NCBI GenBank assembly: GCA_021234155.1
Contig: JAJEKV010000010.1
Coordinates: 18,823,418 to 18,887,417, forward strand
Origin: Isoetes taiwanensis
Lineage: Eukaryota; Streptophyta; Lycopodiopsida; Isoetales; Isoetaceae
Direction: 5' to 3'
Length of the DNA: 64,000 nucleotides
The notes beneath the pieces are model-generated. The model had not been told where the DNA came from, did not search any database, and worked only from the letters and a program-made list of their open reading frames with translations. Every line of letters starts with the position of its first letter. Position 1 is the stretch's first letter. Position numbers and translations under genes: made by a program. Shown in pieces: positions 20,086 through 32,275 of this stretch.

Positions 20086-22273
20086 TGGTACTTGAGCATT
20101 GTGACATTTAGTAAAAGCATGGATCTTATCCTTAGCCAAACCACACCCTTCACTATGAGAAGAAGCTCAGAAGACATTTCGAAGCTGCAAAAGTATAAAA
20201 ATATATCAACAGCGGGTTTGAGCAATCGCGACGATGATTTTCATGAACTTAATAGACAATTTTCAAGTTAAGCTAAGAACACAAGCTAGTAGTTGCTCAT
20301 TTAAGCTACTAATTTGGAAGATCGCAGCTGTGATTGCCTGTAGCTGAAGGAAATCAGTACCTCAATCTTCATGGACAGGTTTTTATTAACTTGACACCCC
20401 ACCAGTTGTTCATATATACTTCAACTGGTTAGCAGGATCGCAGTTGCAATTTGATCCAGCTCAAGATTGCCCCTGCGAGCTTCATGGACAGCTTTTTATT
20501 TATTGAGACCAATCAAGCATATGGTTTAGGGTTTAAATGATGATATATCTCTATATATAAATCAAATGAAAAAAGCCTACACAAGTTCTAGAGAAAGAAG
20601 GCATCCACCAAAAGTAAGCACTAGTCATCTATTGAAGCTTTCTGCAATTTAAACATAAGGAGGAAGCATCTGAGAAAGCTTGAACTCACTTTTACAAAAA
20701 TCCTCCTGATGAATTGAGAAGAATGCCTCAGTGCCTAGTGAAATATGCTTGTCCAAGTCCGTGAGCGCCTGCCCGACTATGCGAGCGCCCATTCGATCCA
20801 AATTTTGCGAACGCCTGCGCTCCAAGTCCTAATGGCGTCAGGAAAAAACTCACGAAAAAGGTATGTTTCTTCATCTTTTTAGCTTCAGCGTAGAGCTTAA
20901 TTTGTAGCTGACCGCTCCATCTTTGAGCTCAAGAGGATTACCATGGCGATCTTTTCGAGTGACATCTGAATCTTGCTATTTTATTAATTCAGAAGGAATG
21001 CGCTGGCGATTCTTTTGAGTTTGGATAAGCGATTTTTATCAAGCCCATAGTAGAGCTTAAGCTTCGACATCCTATACATTATGACGGGGTCATTAGGATC
21101 GCCTTTGCATTTCTTCTAAGCTTGCTCTAGCTGGTACTAGTCATGGCGATATCCACGGTTTATCTTGATTGCTTAGATATCAGATATTGCCAAATTTTTT
21201 CAGCCATCCAATAGAGCTGTCTATGGAATAAATAGGTACGATATATTTAAGGCATCGATCGGCCATATTTATGAGCACGATGCCATTATGGAGCATTAAT
21301 TACGACCCCCTATATTGATGGCACTTAACCCTATATATTATATAATCAACGTAATTACTTTCATCCGGATTAGAATTTTTGCGAGTACCTGCCGACCTCA
21401 CGAGCACCCACCCGATCCAGGTTTCAATGGCACCAAAAGAAACTATTCGTAAAAACCAAAAGAAACCTTCCACACCCTTCCAGTCCTCTATTTCAATCGG
21501 TTCTTCTGGGCAGTGGGCTCAAAGAAGTAAGAACCTTTGTATTGCGGAGCTGCATTCGCATCATTGGGCACCTGCTTAAGCACATATTCATGTGCTTTGT
21601 TGATGCTGCATGAAGACCTGATTGAATCCACGACAGTAGGAATAGAAGGATTTCTAGCGGAAGGATTTAGATGAAAAGTGGAGGAGCTTGAAGCTTAAGA
21701 CAGAATCTTAAGCGTAGAAGAAGCTTGCTCTGGAAAATACTAGTGTTTAAATCATATGCTTAGGCACATCAGTGTGAAAAATCTTAGGTGCCTCAAAATA
21801 ATAAATTCATAGTCAGGCGTAAATATTTCAGTTTCACATTTGGAATTGACACATGTCACATCCACAAAATGCCTTGACAATATATTTCTGCCAAGAATGT
21901 TGGAATAATGATTGATAATATGACCAAAATAATTTAGTCTTATTCGATTGCGATAAGGACGTACAATTTTTGATATATTTCAATCTTCATTTCGAAGTAT
22001 GTGTTCATGCATACTACCCTTGTGCATTCTCATTAATATTTTGAATGCTCTTACGTGCTTAGGCGCTGGACAAAAAAATCACTTCCAAAGAATTAAATCA
22101 ATTTGGTTTAGTGTCAAAGAATTACAATATTATTGAGAGACTGGGCATAATTTTTTCATGGATCTCCTGTGAAATTTTGTGCATGTCTGTGCCTTCTATT
22201 TTTTCCATTCAATTTTAGGATTATCACATGGCTATCCACGGAGGTTTCGGGTTGTTTAGTAAGCAACATGTAT
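20086..22273. other. Non-coding stretch
   Basis: I see no gene. A diffuse repeated phrase about GCGAGCGCC(T/C)GCCCGA occurs around 20765-20815 and again around 21380-21415. The ORF at 19921-20271 is antisense to the relic above. Confidence 0.4.
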
Positions 22274-23241
22274 TTAAAAGTCCCCAAGAATTGATAATAG
22301 TGTCCACTTAACCCCATTGACTCCATCCATCTTTGTATAAATCTTCAAGTGTGCATTTGGTACTGTGCACTTGAGGATATAGAAGTCCACACCCTTTGAA
22401 TTGTCTACCTTAGCATTCACTGCAAAATTGTCACCTACTTTAACCAAATTACTGATCCATTCATTGGCTTGTTCAAGAGTCTCCTTTATCTTCTCAACTC
22501 GTGGTCTTAAGTCAGTTACCTCCCATTTTCCAAATCTACCTGTATTGATGCAGGAGTCCCAAGTCTGCTCCATGCAAAACAAGTAGAAACATGAGAGGCA
22601 TCTATGAGCAAGCCTGTTTGGTCTACGCCTGCTGACGAGTCTGATACAATGAATCTTCTTTGTGCCTTTAACTGTCTCAATTTCATATTCCTTCATGTTT
22701 GCCACAACAACATCAATTTCCCAAAACAATCTTTTGATCTCATCTGTTTCATCAATTGATAGGCTGCCGAAATATGTACACAAAAATTTTACAATATCTT
22801 TAGCATGCCTCAGTTGTGCACCATTGGGTTTGAGTTGTTTTTTACTTAGCAGGCTTTTGATAATAGCGCCTGCACCATCTTGTTCATCTCTACCATGAGC
22901 AGTAGCAAAGTAGTTCCACAATAATTCCTTATCATTCATTGTGTACTACTTGCCTAAGAAAAAAAAAAACGATTTTGCTGACTTGTATTGTGATGAGCAG
23001 CCATCAATTCATACCCAATGTTTCTCATACTATATTCCCTGTTTCTTAAGCCATGCAGCATGCCTTTATAGGCAGTGCTCCACAAATAATAAGTCATGCA
23101 CTTTATCATCATAAATGTATTCTTATTCTTCTTTGAAGGTGAATCTTTAGAAAGGGAACTCTTCCTAATTGCTACCTTCTTTACAAACAATCTCTGCATG
23201 TAGAAATTGCAAAACTGGCGAGGGCAAATAGCTGAATTCAA
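22274..23241 (-). pseudogene. Transposase-like ORF relic with WNYFATAHG motif
   Basis: Frame 22274-22939 (221 residues) starts near LLWNYFATAHGRDEQDGAGA. It resembles the W-x-F-x-[AG]-T-x-H-G-K-x-x-x-D-G-x-G signature found near the C-terminus of a widespread set of transposase-like proteins in plants and animals. It also has a Cys-rich pair further on (CLSCFYLFC) as in that set. The expected Lys after His-Gly is Arg. The upstream frame 22954-23241 (containing QFCNFYMQRLF and GYELMAAHH) could be an earlier part. Family and catalytic status are not established. Confidence 0.45.
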
Positions 23242-24135
23242 ATGACCCCTCCATTTTGCGTGAACTCAAGATGGGCAAGCTTGCCATCCACAAATATCGC
23301 AAGCTACAAGCATTCATATTTTTGGCACCATTCAAGCTAATGATTCTCTTAGCCTGTCATTTGACGGGCGCGCACCCTACATGTCAGTAGGGCAAAATTA
23401 TGCTGGTGGAGCACAAAAGCAGGCATCCGGACACATGCCTGACAGCACTCATATAGCACCCCATATGGCAGCTTGTTTAGGGTGTTACTAGTCCGGTACT
23501 AGCACATGGTAATTAGATAATCAATAGAAACATATAACAACTTTAATTAATGATAAGTTGAATACTATGATATAATAGTAGGTCCAGGGTGCTGATCTAA
23601 GTGCTGGGGTCGCGAATTTTTGTACCCCACCAATATACTTTTGGCCAGCACGTCAACCATACACGTCGTGTTTAAAACATACCAATTTTAAGCACATGTA
23701 AGCGGCGTCCGAATGATGATTTCTACTACCCAGTATCGATTTTGCACTCAACGCTTAGAAAAATCCCTATGGCGATTAATCCAAGGCTAAATAATATTTT
23801 ATTATAATAAACCATGTACATCTCTTATATCAGTATCCACTAGCATCCATCCAGCTTAGAAGAATCGCAATGGGGCAATTAGTTTAAGGTCAATCCATTT
23901 TTTATTACTTGCGTGAGGAAGTCATGTAGGGACTCTCTGAAAGATCTTAATAGAGTAGATACATGATCGTTAAATTTGGTCATGTACATCACGTAAGATG
24001 GGAGTAGTGACGCAATCATATATGTTAACATGTTTGAACCACAAAACACCCATCGGATAATACCATTTGTATTGCTCCAGTTTCAATGTTGTTTTCTCTG
24101 TTAGCTATTTTTCATTGACCGGGTTAAACTTGAGC
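23242..24135. other. Non-coding stretch
   Basis: I see no gene or clear repeat in this interval, which separates the transposase-like relic from the solo LTR. Confidence 0.4.
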
Positions 24136-24140
24136 TCAAC

Positions 24141-25319
24141 TGTGACGTTCTAGCATAATATACGCCCCGAATATGTATATTATACTGCCACATCACCCGT
24201 ACATGTCACGGATGACATGTACTTGGTGGTTGTAGTAGGTTGCACCTAGGGGGCAACTTTGAATATTGTGCATGTTAAATAAACATACACAATTAATAAC
24301 CCCATGGACCCTATTGCCAAATGGCTAAACCCCATTTGCCAATGTCTAACCTAACCCTAAGGGTTTCTATATGAGGTTTTCCCCTTAAACCCTAAACCTT
24401 TTCCTCTCTTTGCATTTTAGTGTTTTCATAGAGCTCCTTTTCCTTCTCGCATTTAGGGTTCTCTTGAGCCATTCCGACCAAGCTAAGAACCAAATTCGCA
24501 TTGCCAGGCTCCGTAAAGCTGCCTTTGCACAACAGCTCGTGGAGTAGCAACCATCTTCAGCAAGATCAGGGACATGGATGCGTTCCGAGGATCTGGAGCG
24601 GGCCAAGGAGCAGGTAATCAGTCATTCTGTTGTGCAAAGCCGTCTTTGGGCTAGGCAGTAAGGTAGTTTAGCATATTCATTCAGCCATAGAGGCCTTATA
24701 GATCCCGAGATTATAAGCCCTAACTAAGGAACCTAACTCTGGATGTTTAGGTAGATAGATTAGATGATGTTCTTCATTTCAGTTCTATGATGATGTTGGT
24801 ATTTCATTCTATGACCTCCATGTTTTGGGAAGGGGGGTAGAGGCCTAAAGCCTGTATAGTAGATGATTCTAGGCAACCTTCTAGTTCCCAGTTACTTACG
24901 GCCTGTGCATGGAGCCCACTGGGTTGTGGGTTGAGGGGCTAGACCGGCAGGACAATGGGGTACTTGTCCCAACACAGAACGATCCCTCTGGTGTATAAAG
25001 CCTACCGGGGATCCCTGTGGACTAGGTCTAATGGCTTGCCACTGCGTGTGGGCAAGGCATGGGCTCGACACCCGTGGAGTGATGCGTCACTCTCCATTGG
25101 GTTCAAGTCGAATAAGGGTAGTGGCCCTCTAGCCACCTGTGTTGGGCATGGAAGTCCCTGGAGGAGGGGCGACTCTCTTCCTGCCTCATCAGGGCTGGGG
25201 AGATGCAACCCAGTAGTAGCCCTTTCGGCTATGCACCTGGCAGGCTACGGTCCGGTCCCAACACTTTTCAACCCAATCTGCAAAGTGTGCACAGGATGGG
25301 CGGATGGAGTGGACTACCC
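24141..25319 (+). mobile_element. Solo LTR of the chromovirus family, left part
   Basis: Starts TGTGACGTTC and continues at 40926-41327 after removal of a nested element, ending GGACGTCACA. It is flanked by the exact 5-bp duplication TCAAC (24136-24140 and 41328-41332). Combined length is about 1581 bp, close to the LTRs at 4850 and 14029, with which it shares sequence in opposite orientation. No internal region follows, so it is the product of LTR-LTR recombination. Confidence 0.93.
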
Positions 25320-25642
25320 TGTTAGAGCCTGAACTCTAACCTTGCAAGAAGGATGAAAAACCCAACAATCCAAGCTCAATCTATCAGATCAAGGCAATGC
25401 ACAACACAAAGAATCTTCATCTCCATAGCTAAATCAAGCAAAATCCTCCATCTCAATACACCGTCTCTCTGTTCTTCTCTCTCTGCTCAGATAATACAGT
25501 GATCATCATGGCTCCACAATGCATACGTGCAAATATCCTGCACGCGTGCATGTGCGTATATCACTCCATATACGGTATACTATCTTCTATACCACCTCAA
25601 TAGTGGTGAGTGTGGTGAGTGGTGAGTGGTGACCACCCCAAT
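25320..25642 (-). repeat. 3' LTR of the Tat-like element
   Basis: 323 bp, near-identical to 40552-40920. It lacks about 46 bp of a GTGAGTGGT-type minisatellite close to its end and its last dinucleotide reads TA instead of CA. No convincing polypurine tract follows at 25643. Confidence 0.9.
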
Positions 25643-26056
25643 AGTGGCAACCACAGTGGGAAAATATGCCACTCCTTGGCGGAGAATCCACAACAACAAA
25701 AATACTAATATGGTCCTTGGGACATGTCCCTAAATGACACATTTATATGTATGTTTAGAAAGAAAATACCCTCCTCAAATCCAAATGACTGATACAAACA
25801 AACTGGTCCAAAATGACAGTGACGAAATAGAGCCTCTATAACTGTGGCAAACTTTGAAAGCTGATATCTTGAGTTCCAGACCTCCGTTTAACCTGCACCA
25901 TAGCTCGTTGGATTCGTATCGCCGAAATACATCTTTTGATGTAGGATAGATTGTGTATTATGGAACTGTCACTATCTTTACAGAAAAACGACCTGCTGTA
26001 ACCCAAAAGTTCTCCACAAATTCTCTGTAATTGGAGCTCTGCCAAATCTGAATCCC

Positions 26057-27313
26057 TTAAAATAGCACTTCTCTTTCAAAATAAGGCCTGAGATCCTTGC
26101 CATTTCTAGGATTAGGCAATAATTCCCCTTCTGGAGTCATCAAGTAGAAAGCCCCACCTGGTACCTCTTTATCAATCAGAAATGGGCCTTCCCATGGGCT
26201 TTGAAATTTGGATAGATGCTTCTTAGTGGTCCTGCACAACACCAATTGGCCTTCTTCAAATGGATTGACAACCTGTAACTTGTCTTTGATAAGCTTTACT
26301 TTCTGTTTATGCCTCATATTGAAGTCTGCTGCTTCTTGTCTCATCTCTTGCAATTGCAGCAAATCATCCATCCTATTATGCACTTGATTTGGAGTTGGAA
26401 CTTCTCCTAAATTCTCATAATAAGGTAGCTCCACAAATGAACACAAAGGAATGTCCAAATGAATAGGCATCACAGCCTGCACTCCATAAACCAATTCAAA
26501 TGGTGTAAATCCTATAGCCAACTTGTAAGTACACCTGAAACTCCATAAGGCACCTGTCAAGGCTTCATGCCAATTTCTTTGATTATCTTTCACTGTTTTA
26601 GCCAAGATAGTTTTCAGAATTTTGTTAGTAGACTCAGCTTGCCCATTGCCCTGTGGATAATAAGCAGAAGCTTGTACATGTCGAACACCAATCTTTTCTG
26701 TTAACTGAGCTACGACTTTCCCCATGAAAAGAATGGTTGGAACACCAAACCGAGAAATCAAATTGTGATAAAGAAAGCTTACTGTGGTATTTTCTGTAGC
26801 ATGCTTTGCTAGAATTGCTTCTACCCACTTCGTAAACATGCATGTGGCTGCCAAGGTATACTTATGACCTTTGGAAGATGAAGGATTGAGAGGCCCAATG
26901 TAATCCAATCCCCACATATGAAATGGACCAACACTCAAAATAGGATGGAATGGCATATTATTGTGGCCTGTTAATTGTTTATGCCTTTGACACTTCTCAC
27001 ATTTGCTAACAAAGTCTCTAGTATCCTTGTAAAGAGTTGGCCAATAATATCCCCAATGAAGGATCTTCCTAGCTGTGGTTCTGGCTGCAAAATGCCCCTG
27101 ACAATCATGTGCTTGCTACAACAAATCATGAGTTTGCTGACCAGCAACACACCTCAATAAGAGACCTTCCATAGTCCTCTTATAAAGAATAGCCTCATGC
27201 ACCACATAACCAGCTACTTGTACTCTAAGTGCATGCTTTTGTTGCTTTGAAAATGATGAAGGATAAGTCTGATCTTGTAAATACCTGTATATATTGGCAT
27301 ACCAAAGATCCAC
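26057..27313 (-). pseudogene. Integrase of the Tat-like element, inactivated
   Basis: The zinc module reads HDCQGHF, then CEKCQRHK (27000-27115 area). A TAG at 27116-27118 separates it from the preceding frame. The catalytic core has WGLDYIGPL with the first Asp and GQAESTNK with the Glu. The middle segment reads VPTILFMGKVVAQ where SDNG is expected, so the second catalytic Asp is absent and about two codons are missing. The C-terminal part (VNPFEEGQLVL, KFQSPWEGPFLI, GKDLRPYF) is typical of Ty3 integrases without a chromodomain. It is not functional as it stands. Confidence 0.9.
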
Positions 27314-27471
27314 GGTCTCAGTGAACCCCTGTAATACTCCATTATCCTGAAATGCTACTTGTGGTCTGTTTCCTCTTCTATTTCAGCACCACTACTCAAA
27401 TAAGCACTTGGATTGTGAGCTCCTTGAGCCATCTTAACATACTTCAATTCAAATTCTTGTATGATAAGAGC

Positions 27472-27882
27472 TCATCTTGTAAACTTAGGGTCTTGGACAG
27501 TCTTGTTGTAAATGCATGGCAATGGGTTCACATCCATATGAATGTAGATATACTGTATATTTTCTGAATTCCATTGTGAAGGAAGAAGATAATGTCTAAA
27601 TTTATTCAAGGCCCACTTCAATGCCAACCCAAGATGTTCCACATCAGTCGATTTCTGCTCTTGTGGTGTTAACAACCTGCTAGCATAATAATTCACATCA
27701 TAATGCTTTTGCTGATTTTTCTGACATAGTGTGATAGCCAAAGCTTGCTCCCAAACTGTAAAGAATAAATGAAATGGCTCACTCATTCTTGGAGGAATCA
27801 GCAACGTTCTCTCTTTTAATTGTGCAAGGCACCTTCTTGAGCATCTTCCTTCCATCCAAAATGCTGCCCTGGCTTCATACAA
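27472..27882 (-). pseudogene. Degenerate Ty3-type RNase H (connection-like)
   Basis: FHLFFTVWEQALAITL occupies the place where active Ty3 RNase H has a TDAS-type motif, so the first catalytic Asp is missing. YYASRLLTPQEQKS, LGLALKWALNKFRHYLL and MDVNPL keep the fold signature. Loss of activity in this domain is the known state in Tat-lineage elements, where an additional archaeal-type RNase H takes over. It follows RT directly. Confidence 0.8.
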
Positions 27883-28628
27883 TCCACAAGTGGCTGGGTT
27901 ACTTTAGCAAAATTATGCAAATACCTCCTACTAAAACTGAGTTGGCCATATAAGCTTCTCACTTGGGATATATTTGTAGGTGGTTTGACCTTCTCCAAGG
28001 TTGCAATCTTACCATGATCCACTTGTAATCCCTTTTCTGGAACAGAATTGCCCAATAGTTTTCCTCCTCTAGTGAAGAAAATATACTTAGCAGGATTCAA
28101 ACTTATACCATACAGCCGGCATCTTTCAAGAACTTTTCTGAGATGATCCAAGTGATCCTTTCTTGGATTAGAAAATACTGTTAAGTCATCTATAAAGACT
28201 CTCACAAAGTCTAAAATATCATGAAAAGCATATGTCATAGCTCGCTGAAATGTGGCTGGAGCATTCGTGAGGCCAAAAGGTAATACCTTATAAGCATAGA
28301 TGCCAAAAGGTGTTCGAAAAGCCGTCATTGTTTGATGTGGTGAATAGATTTGGATCTGATTATATCCTGAGTAACCATCCAAGAACGAATAGGCCTGATT
28401 TCCTGCAACAATATCCAACAAAGTGTCTATGAATGGTGTAGGAAAATGATCTCTTTTGGTAGCTTTGTTGAGATCCCTGTAATTAATGCATACTCGGATT
28501 GAGTTATTTGGCTTTCTCACTGGTACAATAGAACTGATCCAATCTGAATTTGGCACTGGTACAATAAATCCCGCCTCCAAAAGCTTCATGACCTCAACCT
28601 TTACTTGCTCCTCTATTGCTGGACTCAT
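27816..28628 (-). pseudogene. Reverse transcriptase of the Tat-like element
   Basis: About 270 residues starting at the [10 protein letters not shown] region. Motifs in order: IRVCINYRDLNKATKRD, YSFLDGYSGYNQI, FGLTNAPATFQRAM, the active site VFIDDLTVFS (FIDD) and the thumb QVRSLYGQLSFSRRYLHNF. It is joined to the preceding frame by a one-base shift near 28630, where KPVQKL should run into the MSPAIEE segment. The catalytic residues are retained, but the polyprotein is broken. Confidence 0.92.
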
Positions 28629-29632
28629 TCTCCTTTGAGCTTTTGGACTGGTTTTGATCCTTGTTTCAAATCAATAGTATGAACCACAACCTCTGGTGGA
28701 ATGCCTTTTAATTCTTTGTAATTTCTTGCCAAAATATCCCTGAATTCTCTTAACAAAGATATCAAATCACGCTCTTGAGTAAGATCACCTCCAATAGTAA
28801 CCAATTCTTCTTGATTGCCTTGAGAAATTTTAATGTTCTTGACTGAATGTGGTGACTGTAATGAATGTGGTGAGTGTGGTGATGAATGCGGTGAATGTGG
28901 TGAATGTGATGACAGTGATGAATGTGGTGACTGTGGTGACTGTGGTAAATGCGGCGACTGTAATGAATGTGGTGCAGGTGATGACTGTGGTGAATGTGGT
29001 GACTGTAATGAATGTGGTGCAGGTGATGAATGTGGTGACTGTGGTGACTGTAATGAACATGGACTGATGTGATTGACCTCATCCTCCTGAATTTGCGCAT
29101 GCCACCAAGCCGCTTGCACCATTTCCGATTGTGCTAAAGCATCCGCCACACTGTTTTGCTCCTTTGGAACATGTACCACAATGCATTGCTGAAAATAGGA
29201 CTTCAAATCCATGGCTTGTTGATGTAAGCCTCTCAAATTAGCACTTAAAATCTGAAATTGATCCATAAGTTGTTGACACACCAACAAAGAGTCTCCAAAA
29301 ATAGTCAAACAATCAACATGCTTCTTCTGTGCCAAAGTCATCCCTTGAATAAGTGCATGATATTCAGCCTCATTATTACTGCTTGCATTGCATGGTATAC
29401 TCAATGTAACAATCTTCTTCTTATGCCCATATATCAGAAATACTCTTATACCTCCATAATTCTTGAGTTTAGAGAATGCACCATCAAAATACATTTGTCC
29501 TTCCATAGTGGGCTGATTTCTGTTTATCCCATCCATGCTTGATGTCAAAATCAACATCTCTACTTGATCTTGATCAATACCTTGCTGAAATAAAGTCTCA
29601 GCAATGGGTCTTTGAATGGACTCCTCCTGCAT
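28625..29632 (-). CDS. Additional (archaeal-type) RNase H, Ser-Pro-His repeat linker and RT N-terminus
   Basis: Residues ~45-180 form an RNase H of the plant/archaeal type with all acidic residues: YFDGAFSK (Asp), [11 protein letters not shown] (Glu), [13 protein letters not shown] (Asp) and [11 protein letters not shown] (Asp). It is followed by about 70 residues of SPH/SLQ repeats encoded by a minisatellite (28848-29060), then the usual stretch before RT ([30 protein letters not shown]). In Tat elements as I know them this second RNase H lies after the Ty3 RNase H. Here it precedes RT. Confidence 0.85.
   Translation of the reverse strand: MQEESIQRPIAETLFQQGIDQDQVEMLILTSSMDGINRNQPTMEGQMYFDGAFSKLKNYGGIRVFLIYGHKKKIVTLSIPCNASSNNEAEYHALIQGMTLAQKKHVDCLTIFGDSLLVCQQLMDQFQILSANLRGLHQQAMDLKSYFQQCIVVHVPKEQNSVADALAQSEMVQAAWWHAQIQEDEVNHISPCSLQSPQSPHSSPAPHSLQSPHSPQSSPAPHSLQSPHLPQSPQSPHSSLSSHSPHSPHSSPHSPHSLQSPHSVKNIKISQGNQEELVTIGGDLTQERDLISLLREFRDILARNYKELKGIPPEVVVHTIDLKQGSKPVQKLKGE
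28848..29060. repeat. GTGAATGTG-type minisatellite inside pol
   Basis: Degenerate 9- and 12-bp units (GTGGTGACTGTAATGAAT and variants) encode Ser-Pro-His and Ser-Leu-Gln on the minus strand without breaking the frame. The GTGGTGAGTG core also occurs in the element's own LTR ends (25605-25635 and 40835-40910). The ORFs in other frames here are shadows. Confidence 0.85.
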
Positions 29633-29647
29633 GTTTACAAGAGTCTC

Positions 29648-30274
29648 TTATAACTCATCTTCACCAATACTTTCAAGTCTTTGGATATACTTATCTGCAA
29701 CTTCCTGCTGTAAATGACATATTTCTGAGATTTGGGTACCTTTTAACCACTTGTACAAAGTCTTATCTTCCCTGTCACCCACTTCCAAGACATGAAAACA
29801 ACTAAAACCTTGCTGCCCTGACACCATAGCATCCTCTTTGCTGATTTCTAACTGCGGGCTGCTCAAAGAAGGAATGCAAAGAAAGGTACCTTTTGCTGAT
29901 TTCAGAGGATGATCTATAGTAACCTTGTGTTCTCCTTGAAAGATGTTCATCTCGTGCTTCCTCCATGAAGTCTCAGCTTGTACGGCATCTAACCATGCAC
30001 GACTCAGCAACAAAGTATAAGTTTCAGCATGCACACTCTCTGGAAATTTCAAAACCATGAAATCCAAGATTGATTCCACCTCATAGACCTTGCATAAGAC
30101 ATTTCTTATGACTCCCATACGCTGTACCTTCATTTGATTGAACGCTTTGAGCATCATAATTGTCGGTTCCATCATTTTCAATCCAACTTGAAGCATTATA
30201 TGGTAAGGCATTACATTCACTCTGCTGCCAGTATCTATGTTGGCGTCTTTGATTAAATATCCATTGATACTCAC
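29648..30274 (-). CDS. Aspartic protease region of the Tat-like element
   Basis: YLIKDANIDTGSRVNVMPY contains the Asp-Thr-Gly active site in the usual retropepsin context (hydrophobics before DTG, then N-x-M-P), followed by QRMGVIRNVLCKVYEVE and DFMVLKFPE as in Ty3 proteases. The C-terminal part leads towards the additional RNase H. The frame is open for 208 codons. Confidence 0.8.
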   Translation of the reverse strand: MSINGYLIKDANIDTGSRVNVMPYHIMLQVGLKMMEPTIMMLKAFNQMKVQRMGVIRNVLCKVYEVESILDFMVLKFPESVHAETYTLLLSRAWLDAVQAETSWRKHEMNIFQGEHKVTIDHPLKSAKGTFLCIPSLSSPQLEISKEDAMVSGQQGFSCFHVLEVGDREDKTLYKWLKGTQISEICHLQQEVADKYIQRLESIGEDEL

Positions 30275-30304
30275 ATCACAAAGAAATGGCCCTGGATCCT
30301 TGGA

Positions 30305-30990
30305 TTACTGGGCTGGTGGCTCCATTCTACTCTTGTTGGTATCATTGGATATGATTTGTTGGACTGGAATTTCTGATTTTGTTCTTCCCCCTAACTCTTG
30401 CAACAAATTTGGAGAATAATGCATCAATTGCTCAAGAGTAAGTGTAACTTTAGTGGCCAAAACTTGGCTGATCACATCATCTTCATTTTGAATTGCCTCC
30501 TCCACCATAGGAGGCATCACTATGGAGCTGATTTTCTTGTATAGACTGAAACTATTCTGTGGGCAGCACATTGAATTGCATCTTCTTAGGTGCTGACACC
30601 TTCAAAGTTTGTTCCTTCAAAGCCTTTGGAAAAGAGGTCTGAGACTTCTCTGCTATTGGCACTACTCTTGGTTCTTGAACCACCTTTTGTGATCTTGTAA
30701 CCGCATTTACTTCTCTAATCTCTTCTTCTTGATGAAATGGATCATTCTCCACCTCAATAAATCCACAATTTACTACTGATTTTGCCTTCTCTTGCTTCTT
30801 AAGCTCCTCAATAAGAGCCTTAATTTGAGGAATTTCAATGTACTTTGCATCTTGAATGCGAACATCATTATTAGGAAGAGGTACTGATTCAAACACTTGC
30901 TGCCTTGGTGGATACTTGTTGGTTGCCCATTCTGGTTTCCTATGGATTTTCCAACAAGTAGTCTCATCATGCTTGAATTTATCACATAAT
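30305..30990 (-). pseudogene. Gag C-terminus and gag-protease linker
   Basis: Two frames (30305-30571 and 30552-30990) are separated by a shift. The beginning, right at the LINE junction, reads CDKFKHDETTCWK, the second half of a zinc-binding segment whose first half is at the end of the gag frame across the LINE. The rest is an acidic/basic linker (LIEELKKQEKAKS, EEEIREVNAVTRSQK). Confidence 0.7.
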
Positions 30991-32275
30991 TAGAATAGAA
31001 TAGAATACATTTATGTCCTTTGTGCCGTAAGGCCCCTGGACTTGTGTAGCATGGGCGAAGTCCACTGCAAAGGGTGCTACTAGCACATCACTTATTTGTT
31101 TTAATGTAGCCTTTTAGAAGGGTGACTTTTTCCTTTAATACCGGCACCCGCTTTACCTCGGCTTCTTGGCGGCAGTGCGGTGATCGTCGTTATCAATCGA
31201 CTTTTAGGCGAGCAATTTGTGTGAGAGGCTATATGACCCGTGTTGTATGCGGATCATATTACAAGCCCTCTTTCACTTTGTGTACCTCTCGGTAATGCGG
31301 TCATCATTCTTTGGATCGCATCTCGCGGATCCCGTAACGATTCCGTCATCGTCATCATCACGTGGTTGGTTCCCCACTTTATATTTCTATATCGTCACGA
31401 TGTCCCCATAGATCGGGCGATCGTTAATCATATGGTTTTCATCCTCTATTCCCCACGTCACATATTACGCATATCATCCCGTCCTCCTTGTCTATCCCTC
31501 TCCATCTGTCCTTTTCGATTCTTAGATCGTGGCTTCCCCATCTGAATCGACCCGGTATGTCCCTACGTTTCTTCCCTAATATGTTATCCGTTTTGGTGTC
31601 CCATCTGTTGGTCTGGATTAAAAACTTGTACGAGCCAGTCTGTCTTGGGTCCTGTATGTCTCTGCAGCCATGCTCTTGTCGCTATGTCTGTCCACTCCTC
31701 ATTCCACTGCTCTTCTTCTATCAGGTTACTCAGGTTTAGTCCCATCTTCCTGGTCCATGTTGCCACCTCTCTGAACCATCCAGTGCCTTCAAGGATGTGT
31801 GATTTTGCTGATCGGTGATTGCAATCTTTGGGCCGGCTTCCCTGATGTCTCCAGCGTTGTCTCTGAGCAGGTATCTTATGGTTCTCTCCCATGCTCTCAC
31901 TTCCATCGGCCTTTGCCCTGTTTCGAGGACCATGACTGTCAGTGGCGTGTTTGTCCTTACCCTGAATTCCTGTCTGTGCCATTGTCTAAAAATTCCTTCC
32001 TGCTTTTCCCAGTTTCTTTTACGTTAAGCTGGCCCCATGCTTACGCTCCGTTACAAGCTGGGTGGTGGCTATCGCTGCACTAAATAGGTAACATTGATGT
32101 CCCAATCGGTTATTAGACTTACATTCTGAGAAGTTTTTCATGTTAAAGTAACTTCCTATAGCTGATTGGAATCGGCGTTAGCTCCTTTGGCCCACTTCCA
32201 CATTGCCATGTGCATCATAACCTAGATATCGTATTACATTGCTTCCTCTATCTCCTTCTCTTTATATCAAAGGTT

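Noticed and set aside
28762-29100. His-, Thr- and Cys/Gly-rich ORFs in other frames of the minisatellite
   Set aside because: They are repeat translations in the wrong frames; the frame with RNase H and RT context is the real one.
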